This document shows, in pieces, positions 22,842 to 35,299 of a stretch of 64,000 nucleotides of DNA. Numbering within the stretch: position 1 is the first letter of the stretch; each line of letters begins with the position of its first letter. The DNA lies in NCBI GenBank assembly GCA_029204045.2, contig CM055063.1:32288810-32352809 (forward strand), in the 5' to 3' direction. A program made the translations under genes and the position numbers. This DNA comes from Tillandsia leiboldiana. Lineage: Eukaryota > Streptophyta > Magnoliopsida > Poales > Bromeliaceae. The notes beneath the pieces were generated by a model. That model was not told the origin of the DNA. It made no database searches and saw only the letters and a program-made list of their open reading frames with translations.

Positions 22842-24280
22842 AGTTATAGCTTCAATCTTTTCTATGTTTTCTTCAAATTCGTTAACTTAATATCATTGCA
22901 GTAGGAGTAAATGTCAGATTTCCTCCCAATTTAACTAGTTAGAAGTCAGCATAGAGATATCTCCCATCTTCTGACTATTTTTTGATGGCTTTCTGCATCA
23001 GCTTTGACCATTCAAAATTGGGGCATCTTGGAAACTTATTAAATGCGCTGCGGTCTAAATAAAAAATAATCTAAAATAATTATCATTTTTAAAGATGCAA
23101 ATTAGCAAAGATAGGTACTTTTAATATTTTATATTCAGTACTTTTTCTCCGGTTTCGTTTCAAAAATTTTTGTAAGGGTAACGTGTGAGTTCGAAACTTA
23201 AATAAGTAAACCGGAGGTGAAAAAGAAATATTGTAGAAATATTGTAGGTTTACTCTAATTAAACCCATTAAAGTGATAATTAAACATACTTAAATTTTGA
23301 AGTTCAAGAGTTATCAAATAATTATAATTAAATAAATTAAATGACTAAATTTTAAAATTAAAATTTTAAAGATTGGATAGTTAAATTAAAGTAGATTATA
23401 ATTCACCTAAATGTTATATTTTTTTATCTTAATTTTCGTTTCTGATAAGAACTATAGAGACCTTTCGACATGCATTTTTTTTTTGTATGGTTCGCATAGT
23501 AGTATTCGATCCCAGCACTTTAGGTACCCTCTGAAGCTCTAGCTAGCTCGATGATAATTAATTTACTTGAAGATAAGAGAAACTGATGATCAATTATTTA
23601 CGTAAATATTTGAATTTTTAATTTTTTAAATACCAATTCAGTTATTAACCACCGATGCCTTCGCAATGGTTGTTGACGTGGCGCGGTTCTCATTGACCTA
23701 GCAATTTGATTAGCTCCTAATGTGGAAAGAGAAATGCCATCTGTCCATCTAAACAAATATATATAAAACCTGCACCACATATATAAGAACTAATATTAAA
23801 ACACTAATTTTATTATTAAATTTTTTAATATTAAAATATAAACAGTATTTAAATGTTTAAATAAAAAATATAAAAATTATATTCAATTTTTAAATAAACA
23901 CATAGTTTTTTTTTTTTTTTTTTTTTTTCTTTCTGTACATAAATTCTCGTGCTGTAGTACACACTTTGATCATCTTGGTAGTCGGCAAAAACCGTGTACT
24001 TTCTATTAATAGTGTCCTAGATGGAGACTGACAGCAACAACTACAGATTAGTTGGTCATTTATATATGTGTTTGTTTAATTTTCGTACGCCACACGTGTC
24101 TGCGGAGAAAAAAAATGTTTGTAGGAGAAACTATTTTTTTTTAATTTACCTTCAACTTTTTTTCCTTCTCTTGTTTATTTATTTTGTGATTTCATGGTTT
24201 TGATCGTTATTCTACAAGTTTTTTTTTAAATATTATTTGACGAGAAAAGTTAAAATGTAAAATTGTAAAAGTAAATGTGT
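22842..24280. other. AT-rich spacer without recognisable genes
   Basis: This stretch is strongly AT-rich, unlike the GC-rich LTRs around it, with a poly-T run at 23907-23928. No ORF resembles a known protein and no LTR ends are visible. It may be the oldest, low-copy DNA in the window. Confidence 0.6.
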
Positions 24281-24710
24281 GTTAGGCCGAAAAGTAGCGC
24301 TGACCGGATAAGCTGTAGTGAAATCTAGGCGTGTCCTAAGAGTTTCGTGGAAACTCTTCCAAAACTGTAAGACGAACCGGGATTTCCAATCCGACACAAT
24401 AGAAATGGGCACTCCATGAAGACACATAGCTCATCAATGTACAGCATGTGCCAACTTGTCCCTTGACCACGTAGTGTGGATTGACAAGAAATGTGCTGCC
24501 TTAGTCAATCTGTCCACCACCACCCATATCGCGTCGTAGCCCGCTTGAAATCTAGGGAAGCCCACGATAAATTCCATCGCGATATTTTTTCACTTCCAAA
24601 CGGGTACTGGTAGGCTTTGAAGTTTGTCCGACGGAAGTCTATGCTCAGGTTTAACCTGTTGGCACACTAAGCATTTAGCTACAGAGTGCCCAATGTCCCT
24701 CTTCATACCC
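24281..24710 (-). pseudogene. Integrase core remnant of element L (3' half of a split pol)
   Basis: Read from 24710 down, the protein begins in the GMKRDI block and continues with the CLVCQQVK zinc-binding cysteines, a GFPRFQAGYDAIWVVVDRLTKAAHFL stretch (quoted only in part: IWVVVDRLTKAAHFL) and HGVPISIVSDWK. These are the central integrase domain of Ty3/gypsy elements with its first catalytic aspartate region. Stops interrupt it. It ends near 24281 shortly after TTAYP. The upstream half of the gene is at 53540-54715. TACCC (24706-24710) is the left target duplication of F. Confidence 0.88.
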
Positions 24711-27452
24711 TGTCACTCTCCGGAGTCGAAACTGAGACTCGGGCTCGCTAACAGATCCGCCGCCCATACGGGAAGCCCCGTATAGACGAAACATCTAACC
24801 TGCAAAAGATAAAACTACAACTATACAAATATCAGAGCTGTAAAATAAACTACTGAAACATAAATATACAACTCCAAATAGTACAGATCTGAACCTCACA
24901 ATACAAAAGTTTCTCAAAAATAAAACTCTCAAAAGTAACTATCTACTAAAATCCAGCAGACTGTACTACAAAGCTCCAAAAAGGGTACCACTATACTCCA
25001 AGGACGGATAGGGAACTAGCTCGCGACTCCCTCACCTCGATCAGCAAAAGAATGATCAGCAACTCTCGCAGAAGACTCAGCAAAACAAAGGAGAGGAAAG
25101 AGGAAGGGGGGAAAGAACCCCCAGTGAGTGTGAGAACTACACCAACACGTAGTTCTCAGTGGGTACCGCCACCAAGCCCAACGGTCTGCCCACTAAATCT
25201 ACTAGAGGCATAAAGAAACAAATATAGTAAAAAAAAGGAAAGGGTGGAAATAACTCTACAACTACTATGCCTCTATCTAAATGCTTAAGGGGGGTGATAT
25301 AGAAGAACATGATGCATTTACTATCTCTCGATAAAACAATCACCCAATCTACGCTGACTGCCACATAGGGTCCAGTCAAATCTGCGCCCACCTACTGCCA
25401 TTACATCCACAGAGGATTGGACTTACGTAGGGCATCCACAGAGGATTGGACTTACGTAGGGCGTCCGTGACTGCCTAAAAAAGGCCGAGCCAGAGGGACT
25501 GCGTCGACAAGTCACGATAGCAAAGTAAATGGCCCAGCTCCGGAGCGGCACTCGAGGGGCGCGACCCCACCGAGGAAAGTATCCGCGCATCTCTGTCGAG
25601 CTCAATATGGCTCATGTAGGCTATAATCCAAACCAATGATCAACAAGATCAACAGTGCCCAAATCACATCTCTAACTCACTAGCTGCAAATGCTCGATAG
25701 CCAGGACCGCCATCAACCCAACGGCTCCCCAAATAGGACATCAACTCAACATGCAACGCACTAGCTGGGTATACACCACAGCCGACAACAATGAAGGGTC
25801 CGAAAATCCCGAAAGACTAGAACCTACAACCCAAATCAAACAAGAATAGGCTCTAGGCATAGCCTCTCGTTGTTCTCGAACCAAAGTAAAAGACAGCCCT
25901 TAGAATCCAGATAACTCGAGCTCTCACTCGGGTGAAGAAGTTTACAGAAAAGGTGACATTTATTACCGAAAACCATTTTCACTCGAACCCACGCGGGGTG
26001 AGGACTAAAAGTAGTTCATTTTTTGTAAAACCATCTTGATTTAAGGAAACCCATTTTAATGAATTTTAGCTATTTTAGAAAAATCAGTTAGAAAACAAGT
26101 TTTTATTCCCAAACCCCGAAGGGCTAATGCCTTCGCCCAATCAGACAAGAACAAGCTCCGGCGACCCTTCGACATTTGGAAGGAAAATATTGGCTTACTG
26201 AAATCATGTGTGTCAAAAAAGATTCTGGATTCAAGGTCCTGCTCTCACTGGTACACCACTGCCACGAACACCGTGGCGACAAATAAATCGAAAAACTCGG
26301 CAACCCCGAACCACCGTTTACCAAAACGGCTCCCGCCACTGGTACAAGACTAGCTACATCTACCAGACTCCACTCTACCCCAAGCACGAGTGTAACATGC
26401 ATCCTACATAAGAGAAATCCCGACCACTCGGCCTACTACCCGGGCGAGGAAAACACTAAGTCCAGGGATAGAATGTAACGTGTCGATGTCTAAAGCATAA
26501 ATAAACCTAGCCCAAGTGAGAGTTATCTACTAGTCTGGTTGAACATACAGTATATGACGGGGTGCTAGGTCAAGTTCCAATAATAGTATTTAATTCAACA
26601 TAGATAGGAAGCATTAAGCAACATGATCACAATAATAAGCCAAGAAAGCATCATCTCTCTCTCTAACATGCTTTCTAACACCTCTCAAAATCATGCATGG
26701 TTACTATATCATAGAATTAGAGAACCGTCCACCGGTTTTGGAGACGAAGCAACCCACCTGAAAGTGCACGTTGATCCAAGGTCCAAAAGGGCTGAAACTA
26801 AACGGGGGATAATCCTCAGATTCCCACGATTACAACGAGCCCTAAAACACCAGAAAGCTCCTCCTGGGCACAAAGATACAGTCCAAACATCGCGGTAAGC
26901 AAAAATCCCCATGATCACAAAACTATGGTAAGGTTAGTCCGAAACAAGCCAAAATATCACCTGCGAGATGATCTCCAAAAATTCCAACAAAATCACGACT
27001 GCGATCCTCCCGAAGCGTAGATGTAGATCGAGTTCTCACAGGTCGAAATCCGATAATCGAGCACGGAGATAAAAATCCGACAAGCTCCGCTGTCTAAGAA
27101 CATCACCAGCAAGAATGGGGTTCAAAGATGTTCTAGAAACCCCAATAAAAACCCAAAACTGAGAGGAGCGGAAAACACAAAAACGGAGATCTACCTCTCG
27201 TGAAACCGATGCCGTGAAAATCGTCCAAAAATTCCTTCGGGGTAGCACAAGGGACCTCGTGAACCGAAATGCGACGAAAAAGGTTGCCGAAGAAAAAATA
27301 TCGCAGTGCGCCGAGAGACGTCGATGCCGCGGCCTCCAAAAATTTTGAAACTCCTTCAAGAGATGACGCACAAGATGAGGATCAACTTAGCTTGAGGGCT
27401 CAACACCAAAGGGGGGCTCGGGAAAAGGGTCAAATGGCAGAGGGAAAGGGCC

Positions 27453-27460
27453 TATTTATA
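27453..27460 (-). promoter_or_regulatory. TATA box of the F 3' LTR
   Basis: GGGCCTATTTATAGGCC on the plus strand gives TATAAATA on the minus strand. It is conserved in the 5' LTR at 47900-47907. Confidence 0.8.
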
Positions 27461-27589
27461 GGCCCACCAAAAGAAATCCCAAAAAACAAGTTAATGGCCT
27501 TTTGGGCCCTAGATTCGGGCGCCCGAATGTTTCGGCCGCCGAAACAGCGCCACGGCCTGGCCCGCCATCAGCGCCTGAATCGCCCAGCT

Positions 27590-27985
27590 CCCGACACGTG
27601 TCCCGAACAGCGGACAGCGTGTGCGGGGCGCCTAGGGATTCGCCACGTGGCCTGACAGGGTCGGTAGGGTGGGTGGCGCCCGCAAATCGCAGAGCGCCAG
27701 GTGGCACCCCGCGTACGGCCGCCACCTGCCCGCACCTGCCCCCTCACCTGTCCTGCCTGCTCCCCGCGTTGCGTGGACCGCGCATGCGTGAGCCGGCCAC
27801 TCACAGGACGCCACGTGGCCCACCCCGGTCCATGCACCAGCCCGCGTGTCGCCGTGGACCGCGCCGCGTGAGCCCGCAAATCCGAGGCCGCCACGTGTCC
27901 CCCGCGCCCGCTCCATGCACCAACGCCCCTTTTCTGTGGACCGCGCCGCGTGCGCCGGCCAATCTGTGGCCGCCACGTGGCATCC
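27590..27985 (-). promoter_or_regulatory. U3 array of G-box modules in LTR F
   Basis: CACGTG occurs at 27595, 27644, 27812, 27892 and 27974. Each sits in CGCCACGTGG or CCACGTGTCC, mostly preceded by a CCAAT/CCACT/CAAAT-like element about 15 bases away and spaced by GTGGACCGCG and GGTCCATGCACC blocks. G-boxes bind plant bZIP and bHLH factors; a role in LTR transcription is inferred. Confidence 0.6.
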
Positions 27986-28306
27986 GGCCGGTCCACGGCT
28001 CCTCCCATGCACCAAAACGCGCAGAAAACTTCCGGGTGTCCGTTTTTGGGCATCCGGACTCAGAAAAACACAAGTAAATAGCCGATTTTCTACGTTTTTC
28101 CGCGCTGAATCCAAATCTAACCTCAAATTAGCATGAAACCCTTTCTAAAATCTGAAAAAAGCAGCCGGAAGACATGCTCGATCTGAAAGCCTCACTGAGT
28201 CCGTCCAACACGTCCATTTGACGCGTTGCGGGTCCGACACACTAATAATAGGTGTTCCACAATGTGGGTCATGAGAAAAAGCTGCACGGGGATCGGGGCC
28301 ACTACA

Positions 28307-28318
28307 TCCTCCCCCACT
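28307..28318 (-). other. Polypurine tract of element F
   Basis: TCCTCCCCCACT on the plus strand is the reverse complement of AGTGGGGGAGGA and abuts the 3' LTR. The GTTTCGTCCTCGAAAC block follows at 28328-28343. Confidence 0.9.
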
Positions 28319-29255
28319 TAAAAAAAGTTTCGTCCTCGAAACTAAAACGCACCACAACCACAAAACCAACTCGTCCAAATCTACTCGAAGTACGCCATCA
28401 CAACCAAACAAGAAAGGTAAAGGCCTCACCAGCAGGAACACCATCAACTCCAACTCTCTATTTGGAAAGCAGCCGAAAATAATGAAAAGTCCGAAAATTT
28501 TGAAAGGTCGGTGCCTTTGCCCAAATCAAACAAGAACAGGTTCGAGCACTATGTCCATTCCTGGAGTAGCCTTTCGAAGTTTTCATCCCGTTCCTAAGTT
28601 TCAGCATAAAGGCGAGAAAAAGGGAGAGAAGTGTTGAAGCCATTCCTGCTGTGGCTACAAAAACGAAGGCTACGATCTAACCGTGACCCTAGTGACACAA
28701 CCTTTACTCCTAATCGTCACAAACGCTTAAGTGGTGGCGTCTGTCCATTGCTGCTGCAGCCATCGCTGCAGGAGGGTACTTCGGCAACTAGTGAAAATAA
28801 ACTCCTTCTGTCCAACTCGCGGAAGGGTCACACTGTTCTCATTCCACAATCAGTCGTTGCATGATATCGCGCCAGCCAGTCCATCCCGTGTGCTCGGTCA
28901 GAGTCTTGGAGCTGCCACCAAACCGTCACACCTGCCGGTATAACACGCGGTCTCACTGCACTGGACATGATCCACAAGCCTCCTCCAAGTGTACAACACC
29001 AATAGGAACCTGTACCTCTAGTGCATGCGGTAACAACTATACCTCTAGTCCATGCAGGAATGCAAAATACTCGAACTCAAACTGCTGTAATGAAATCATA
29101 CCTGCGACAACCCGATCCACTGCCGTGGCGCCCTCCAACCGGGCGACACAAACTCATCCGCTCAATGCAGGTGGTCGTCGCTCAGTCTGCCTCGACGTCA
29201 AAGTCCAGTCGGTCAGAAAATATCTAGACTATCCACATAGGAAGCACGACCTCTG
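28319..29255 (-). pseudogene. 3' internal remnant of element F, no readable pol
   Basis: The minus strand from 29255 down continues the gag 3' region across the B insertion, then matches element C 2269-2640. After that comes unassigned, decayed sequence up to the polypurine tract. No reverse transcriptase, RNase H or integrase motif can be read, so nearly all of pol has been lost. CTCTG (29251-29255) is the left target duplication of the B array. Confidence 0.65.
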
Positions 29256-29820
29256 TGTGATGACCTGGATCTTCGCAGAGCTGTTGTAGAGTGATGGGTG
29301 ACTTCTGGGGGCCTGTACTGTGTGTTGGAGGTGTCAGTTCACCAATTGGACACAAGTGGACGACTTCGGGCTTAAACGGATCGCGTGGGTAATCGGGGGA
29401 CCCCGTCGGATGTTTAGAGGTGTTTTCGCGCAAAACGGATATCAAATTTGGACTCAGTGTGAAATTCGGATTAAGAACGCCTTTCCGGAAGCCTTCGGCA
29501 ATTTTTAGGATTGGAATTTGGCAAATTGGACGCCGGATTTGGACTCAGCGCGCGAAAACGGTCAAAATGGGCTATTTACATACATTTTTCAGAGTTTGGA
29601 ACAGTAAAGTACTGTTCATGGCCGGAACAGTAATTCCGGCGGACCGGCAGCGGCGGCGCGGGCTCGGGCAGGCGGCGCGCAGGGCCGCGGGCAGGCGCTC
29701 ATGGGCGCGGGCAGGCACACGGTCCACGGGGCCGTCGTGCACCTTGACGAGGACACGTGGCGTTTAGTGGTTGGACGGCTCGCGAGGCGCGGTTCACGGA
29801 TCGGCGCGGGGTGCACGGTG
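29256..29820 (+). mobile_element. Element B LTR copy 1, truncated
   Basis: This is identical in plan to the start of LTR copies 2 and 3 for 565 bp. It then joins internal sequence at 29821 (GAGTGGCACAG, equivalent to 35560). Only a short GGA match is shared at the junction. TATA box, R-U5, primer site and leader are lost. Confidence 0.9.
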
Positions 29821-31413
29821 GAGTGGCACAGTTGTCGGAGCAGCGCAGTGACACAGTTGTCTGAGTAGCGAGTAGCCCCCTCAGTGCCGACGTCTAGTGC
29901 TGGGGCACCGAGGCAGGGTGAATAGTTGACAGCGGGTAAGCTGTGGGATTGCGTTGATCGAGTGAGCCAGTTTTGGCAGATGAACCACCCCGATTCGTGG
30001 AATTGAGTTGAAGACTTTGGAGGCGGAATCGTGGTTGGTGGTGATGGAGGACAAATCAGTCGGAGGAGGCATTCCCGATCTCTTTTTCCAGGATAGTGGA
30101 TTTCTGAGACGGTCTGAGCACATAGGTTACAGCGGTCGGTGGGTGGTAGGTTTGAGTTGCTCCGGGCTTTTGGGTTCGTATCTTTTTGATACGGGAGTAT
30201 ACCCTTCTTGGTGGGTAGTGCTCTTGCTTCATTACTTGGGTAGGGGTAGAATGGTCACCACGTGCATAGGAGGCATATTTTTCCCGATCGCGCTTGGCAC
30301 GTGGAGGAGAGTTGTTGGTCCTGCTCGGTGCAGCTTGAGTCCTGGATCTTGCCGGTAGACCTGATGGTCTTGACTCAGCTGCGGGATGTTATTGTGGGAC
30401 TCGTTGGGCTGGCTGGTTCAGTTTTTCTTTTCGCGGCGGTTGATTATGTCGCGAGGACAGTTTTCTTGGGGAGCCAGGCCCGGAGGTGTTGGTGTAACGG
30501 GGTTGCTTGAGGGTTATCTTCGCCTCTATGGTTTTGACTTCGTGAGTGAGGCGGATGTTTCGCAGTGGATGCGTAGACTTTTTGGCTGGTATGGTTGAGG
30601 GACCTACGGCGGCGCCGGGACTCGGGGATACCCCATTTGGTTGCGAGTTCCCGGGTGTTCTCCTATCGGAGTTGTCTAGCATGCCCACCAGTTTGGGAGT
30701 TGAGGACCCAACTCCAGGATTTGATGTTTTGGGAATTCTGTTTGGCCAAGTGTGTCGCCTTTGGGGGCGCCGGAGTTTCTTTTGAGAGGTGGAAGGTTGG
30801 TTCACTTCGGCCTTGTGTGGATCCCCGGGAATTAGATGAAGTGACCATCTGGAACAAGTACCCTTTTGTCGAGCATAGAGGATTTGATTTACCAGCTGCA
30901 AGGGTACTGGGTCCTTCTTGAGATTGATTTGCAATCTGGTCTTCTCGACTGCATATGGCGGTGTGTTGATGCCGGAGAGTTGGAGAAATTGCTTCTACAC
31001 CCCGATGGTTTTTGGATTAGAGATCAGAGTCCGCGTGATTCGTTGGGGGACTTTTATTGGAAACCCCGAGAGTGCAGTGGTACTCGGATTGAGCTTTTGT
31101 GCCTTTGGACTTGGTGGTTAGCTTATCGGGGCCCTGGTAGGGGCGGATGTTTGTACCGATGCAGACTACTTGGTAGCTCGAGCGGTTAGCCCAGCTGTGC
31201 TTGGTTGAGGTGGTGCAGCTTCTGGAGTGCCCGCCTCCAGTTTGTTCTAGTTAGAGACCCGAGGATTGTATCGCATCTCTGGAGGAGGCATTAGACAGCC
31301 TTGGGAGCACGAGTGGTGGATGATTGGATAATTACCCCCTCTATTTGGTTGAGGTTCCGGGTTAAGGAATGACTTTAGTTTCGAGGACGAAACTTTCTTT
31401 TAGTGGGGGAGGA
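29821..31413 (+). pseudogene. Element B internal copy 1 (gag and RT remnants)
   Basis: This corresponds to 35560-37151 with a 1-base difference near 30683. A gag piece at 30008-30120 reads LEAESWLVVMED, the start of the gag core seen intact-like in F at 44588. An RT piece at about 30637-30983 reads CEFPGVLLSEL, then WELRTQLQDL, then PRELDEVTIWNKYPF and, after a frame change, IYQLQGYW. The catalytic aspartate pair region and all later pol domains are absent. It ends with the GTTTCGAGGACGAAAC segment and polypurine tract. Confidence 0.8.
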
Positions 31414-34400
31414 TGTGATGACCTGGATCTTCGCAGAGCTGTTGTAGAGTGATGGGTGACTTCTAGGGGCCTGTACTGTGTGTTGGAGGTTCCAGTGCAC
31501 CAATTGGACACAAGTGGCGGACTTCGGGCTTAAACGGATCGCGTGGGTAATCGGGGGACCCCGTCGGATGTTTAGAGGTGTTTTCGCGCAAAACGGATAT
31601 CAAATTTGGACTCAGCGCGAAATTCAGATTAAGAACGCCTTTCCGGGAGCCTTCGGCAATTTTTAGGATTGGAATTTGGCAAATTGGATGCCGGATTTGG
31701 ACTCAGCGCGCGAAAACGTTCAAAATGGGCTATTTACATGCATTTTTCGGAGTTTGGAACAGTAAAGTACTGTTCACGGCCGGAACAGTAATTCCAGCGG
31801 ACCGGCAGCGGCGGCGCGCGGCCGCGGGCAGGCGCTCATGGGCGCGGGTAGGCACGCGGTCCACGGGGCCGTCGTGCACCCTGAGAAGGACACGTGGCGT
31901 TTAGTGGTTGGACGGCTCGCGAGGCGCGGTTCACGGATCGGCGCGGGGTGCACGGTGGACCGGACGTGCCACGTGGCACTATCTCGCTGGCCCGGTGCTG
32001 TGCGCGCGGCGCGTGGGGGGCGTGCGCGGGCAGGCCGGGCAGGCGCGGGTGAGGCGCGGTGCACGGTGGACCGGGGCGCGCCACGTGGCGGCCCCGGGTT
32101 GGTTGGTGCTGGTGCGCTCGGTGCACCCGCGGGCGCGGGGCTGCGGGCGTACGCGCACGCTGGCGCACATGCGCGGGCGGCACGCTTACAGCGCCGGCTG
32201 GCGTGTCGGGCGGGGCAGCGCACGCGCAGGGCACGCGCAGCGCACGTGCCGTGCCAGCGCTGGCGCGGGCCGGGTGCGGGACACGTGGCGGCGCCCGATA
32301 GGCGGGCGCCGCTGTCCGCTGTTATGCGGACACGTGTCGCGCCCGGGATTTTCCGGGCGCTGGGCTGGGCCGTGTTTTGGGCCGCACTGTAGCGGCCCGA
32401 ATTCGTCCGGGCGCCCGGATTTAGGGACACGGTGGGGATTATTTGAATTGTTGGATTGTGCCTATAAATAGCACCTCCTTTCCCTCTTTTTCTCCCTTTT
32501 CCGAGCTGTAGAGAGTGAATGGGAGGGAGAGTTCTTTATGAAAGTTGTTCCCCTTGATGTTCTTGAGCTCGTGGTGGATCCCCGGAATTTTGGAAGCTTG
32601 GCAACGGCGATATCGATTTTACAGTTCGCCTCGGTTTTCTCCCCATTTCGGCCCATTACCGTCACAGTTCAGTCAAAAATTCACTGTGAGCAAACCAGGA
32701 GGAGTTTTTGGACGATTTCTTCGACAACGTGTTCCTAAGAGGTAAGGCTTCGATTTTCGTGTTGATCGCTTCGCTCGCTTTCACACTTTTGGCTTGGTTC
32801 CAGAGGCATTTTTTACCCCCATTTTTCTGTGTGGGATTCTGGATAGCGGAGGCTTGTCGATTTTATATCTTGGCCTAGGAGCATCGGATCAAGGCGTTTA
32901 AGGACTCGATTTTGATCTACTCATCGCGAGGAATACAGTGGTGATTTTTCTGGGATTTTTGGAGATTGTTTCGAAGGTGATAATTAAGCTTTTCTTGAAC
33001 TGTGTGCCACAGGATTTTGATTATGTGGCGTTGCGGCTTACCGCGGTGTTTTATTTGTAACTTGATCTACAGGTATCGGATCGGAACGTGTGAGTACTCG
33101 TTTTGGCCGGCTCGACGCGACGATCGCAATGGTTATTTTTATGGATTTTTCAGAGGACTGCAGAGAGGTGAAATTTAGCCATTTTTGGGGCTGATTTTTG
33201 GACAGTTGGTGTTTGTGCAGTTTTGGGGTTAATTGTGCGCATTGTTCTGTGCAGTGGGACACAGTTTTTGGTGGATACTGATGCTAGAGGACAGCGGGCA
33301 GCGAGAGGTTTCTTTTGGTGCTGTGCGCGCTTTTCGAGGTGGGTGGTTGTTGCATACCTCTACTTTTGACTTGCTCACTAAGTTTATTAGAGAAGCCCTC
33401 TATTGGACATATTGATTGATTACCATGCATGATTAAATGAGATAAACGTGAGCCTATCATCGAGACTAATATTGTGGACTTAGCATGTTGGAAATATTAT
33501 TGGGATAATGTTGTTGTGGAAACATAATTGCGGGGATATTTTAATAGTGATAATTAACATGCCATGTTAGCACATAGATTTTACGAAAGCGGGTTAAACG
33601 AATTAATTAGTGGGATATGATGACATATCTATGTGCGGGTGCCACTTTGGTGATTTATGATGGATCAGGGATTATATACATGTGTAGTTGGCTGATGATT
33701 TTAGCATGATGGTTATATCTATGCGGATTTATTCTTTGATACACATGTGGAACTGTTATTTGATATTTCTCTTTCATCTTTCATGAGGACATTTGCATGC
33801 TTGTATGGACATCTAGATAGGCCACTATTTATTGCTACACTATCATATTGGAATTTGACTTAGGAGAAACCATGATTGTTTTCTTTCTCCTTCTCATTTA
33901 GACTGTTGAGTCTTGTTGCTCGGGTTTGAGCAGGGATACGGGATAGTGTAGCCGGGACCTTGGGGTCGGGGACATGTGGTATTATGATCATGGGTTGTGG
34001 GTTATTGTGGTAACCGCGAATATTGGGCGGTTGACCGGGTGTCGGTTGTTGGGCTTGATTGTTGATGGTGGGGTGTCGCGGCGACCGCGGACATTGGGCG
34101 GTTGACCGGATGTTTACTTATGCATCAGATTGGGCATCAGATTTCTCTAGTGGAGGGTGTTTCCTACTTATTGAGTACTCTTGCATCTGATTGAGGACCG
34201 GGGTTTCCTTTTAGTGGATAGTTTTTCCACTTAGATCAGTGTCATGATCCAGTCCTGCTGACTTATTCTACTGTGATACTTATTACTCAGGCTTTTTACT
34301 CGTGTGGGTCGCTCCCCTCGAGTGCCACTCCGGAGTGTGCGATATACAGGCTTCGAGTTCTCGAGACTCCCATCCCCTATCGGTGTTATGCATAGGCTGG

Positions 34401-35118
34401 CATACCCGATTTGGCAGGTATAGCAGGCAGTACCAGTGCTTACTGGTGTATAGATTGGGTCTAGACAGACAGACATTTATATTCTGATGCATACATTTAG
34501 CTATTCTTTTAGCTTGGCTTATTAGAGGCATAGTAGTGGTAGTTTCCTTTCTTCAGCAGTCATCATTGCTTACCACACTTCTTTCCTTTTGCCTCTGGTA
34601 GACCTATTGGGCGTGTCAGAGTTTGAGGTTTTACCCACTAGGGGAGGCTACTGGTTCACTAGTAGTTCTCACCCCCATTCTTCTTTCCTCTTTTTCTTCT
34701 CCCTTGTTTTGCAGTGTCTTCTGCGGATGCTACTGGGCTTTCAGTGGCGGGTCGAGGAGAGAGTACGGCTGAGTAGATAGATCTCGAGGCAGGATGAGCG
34801 TGTTAGCTGGACGATTGGTGTACCCAGGTTTCCTCAGACGGTTGTACTTTTACCCTTGGGACTGGCTTTTGCCAGCATGTTGTTTTTATTTTGGTGAGCT
34901 GGGAGGGACAGATGTATCATTTATACATATGTATTGTATTTTATTTCCAGCTTCAGTCTGAGATGTATTAGTTTTTAGTTCAGCTCTGTTTTTATTGCTC
35001 TTTTATTATATCTCTTATAGCTGAGCAGGTAGTTGGCGCTTCGTGTACGCGGGAAATTCTGCGTGCACGGCGGATCTGTAGACAGGCCCGGGTTCTGATT
35101 TTCACTCGGGGCGTGACA
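31414..35118 (+). mobile_element. Element B LTR copy 2 (middle LTR)
   Basis: This 3705-bp LTR is preceded by a polypurine tract (31402-31413) and followed by a primer site (35126-35137), so it serves as 3' LTR of one internal copy and 5' LTR of the next. It contains CCACGTGGC motifs (31967-32095), a TATA box (32463-32470), two 71-bp repeats with GGGCGGTTGACC at 34025 and 34096, and the CCCACTAGGGGAGGCTACTGG block near 34636. Confidence 0.93.
32463..32470 (+). promoter_or_regulatory. TATA box of LTR B copy 2
   Basis: TATAAATA in GTGCCTATAAATAGCACC. It is conserved at 38260-38267 in copy 3 and missing from truncated copy 1. Confidence 0.8.
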
Positions 35119-35125
35119 GATTTGG

Positions 35126-35137
35126 TGGTATCAGAGC
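35126..35137 (+). other. Primer binding site of element B (tRNA-iMet type)
   Basis: TGGTATCAGAGC lies 8 bases after the LTR end. It is complementary to the 3' end of plant initiator tRNA-Met, the usual primer of Ty3/gypsy chromoviruses. Copy 1 of the internal region has lost it. Confidence 0.9.
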
Positions 35138-35299
35138 TTAGGGATAGGTCAGTTGGGACTTAGGAAACCCTAGGCTTTTCGACGGACCCTAGGATGTTAG
35201 TGCGTGAGAGACGCGACATTTTGCGAAAGTCGGTAAATTGTTTATTTGACTCTTCCTGTGAGTGAAGAGGGATCTACATATCCTATTTTTGTGGGACAG

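Larger units (their letters stand above)
24711..28306 (-). mobile_element. Element F 3' LTR
   Basis: TG at 24711, CA at 28306, immediately followed by the reversed polypurine tract. It contains the reversed TATA box (27453-27460), a CACGTG-rich U3 (27590-27985), and the block AGTTCTCAGTGGGTACCG near 25150 shared with C and D2. A 30-bp direct duplication at 25404-25463 (CATCCACAGAGGATTGG...) is absent from the 5' LTR. Confidence 0.92.

Noticed and set aside
27502..28077. A 191-residue plus-strand frame, with similar ones at 1281-1810, 7485-7904, 31838-32471, 37472-38443 and 62111-62671
   Set aside because: These lie in the GC-rich U3 of LTRs. They recur only because the LTRs are related, do not match known proteins and are disrupted in other copies.
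35126..35137. tRNA-Met gene fragments (also at 45276 and 49815)
   Set aside because: Only the 12-13 bases complementary to the tRNA 3' end are present, next to LTR ends. They are primer sites.
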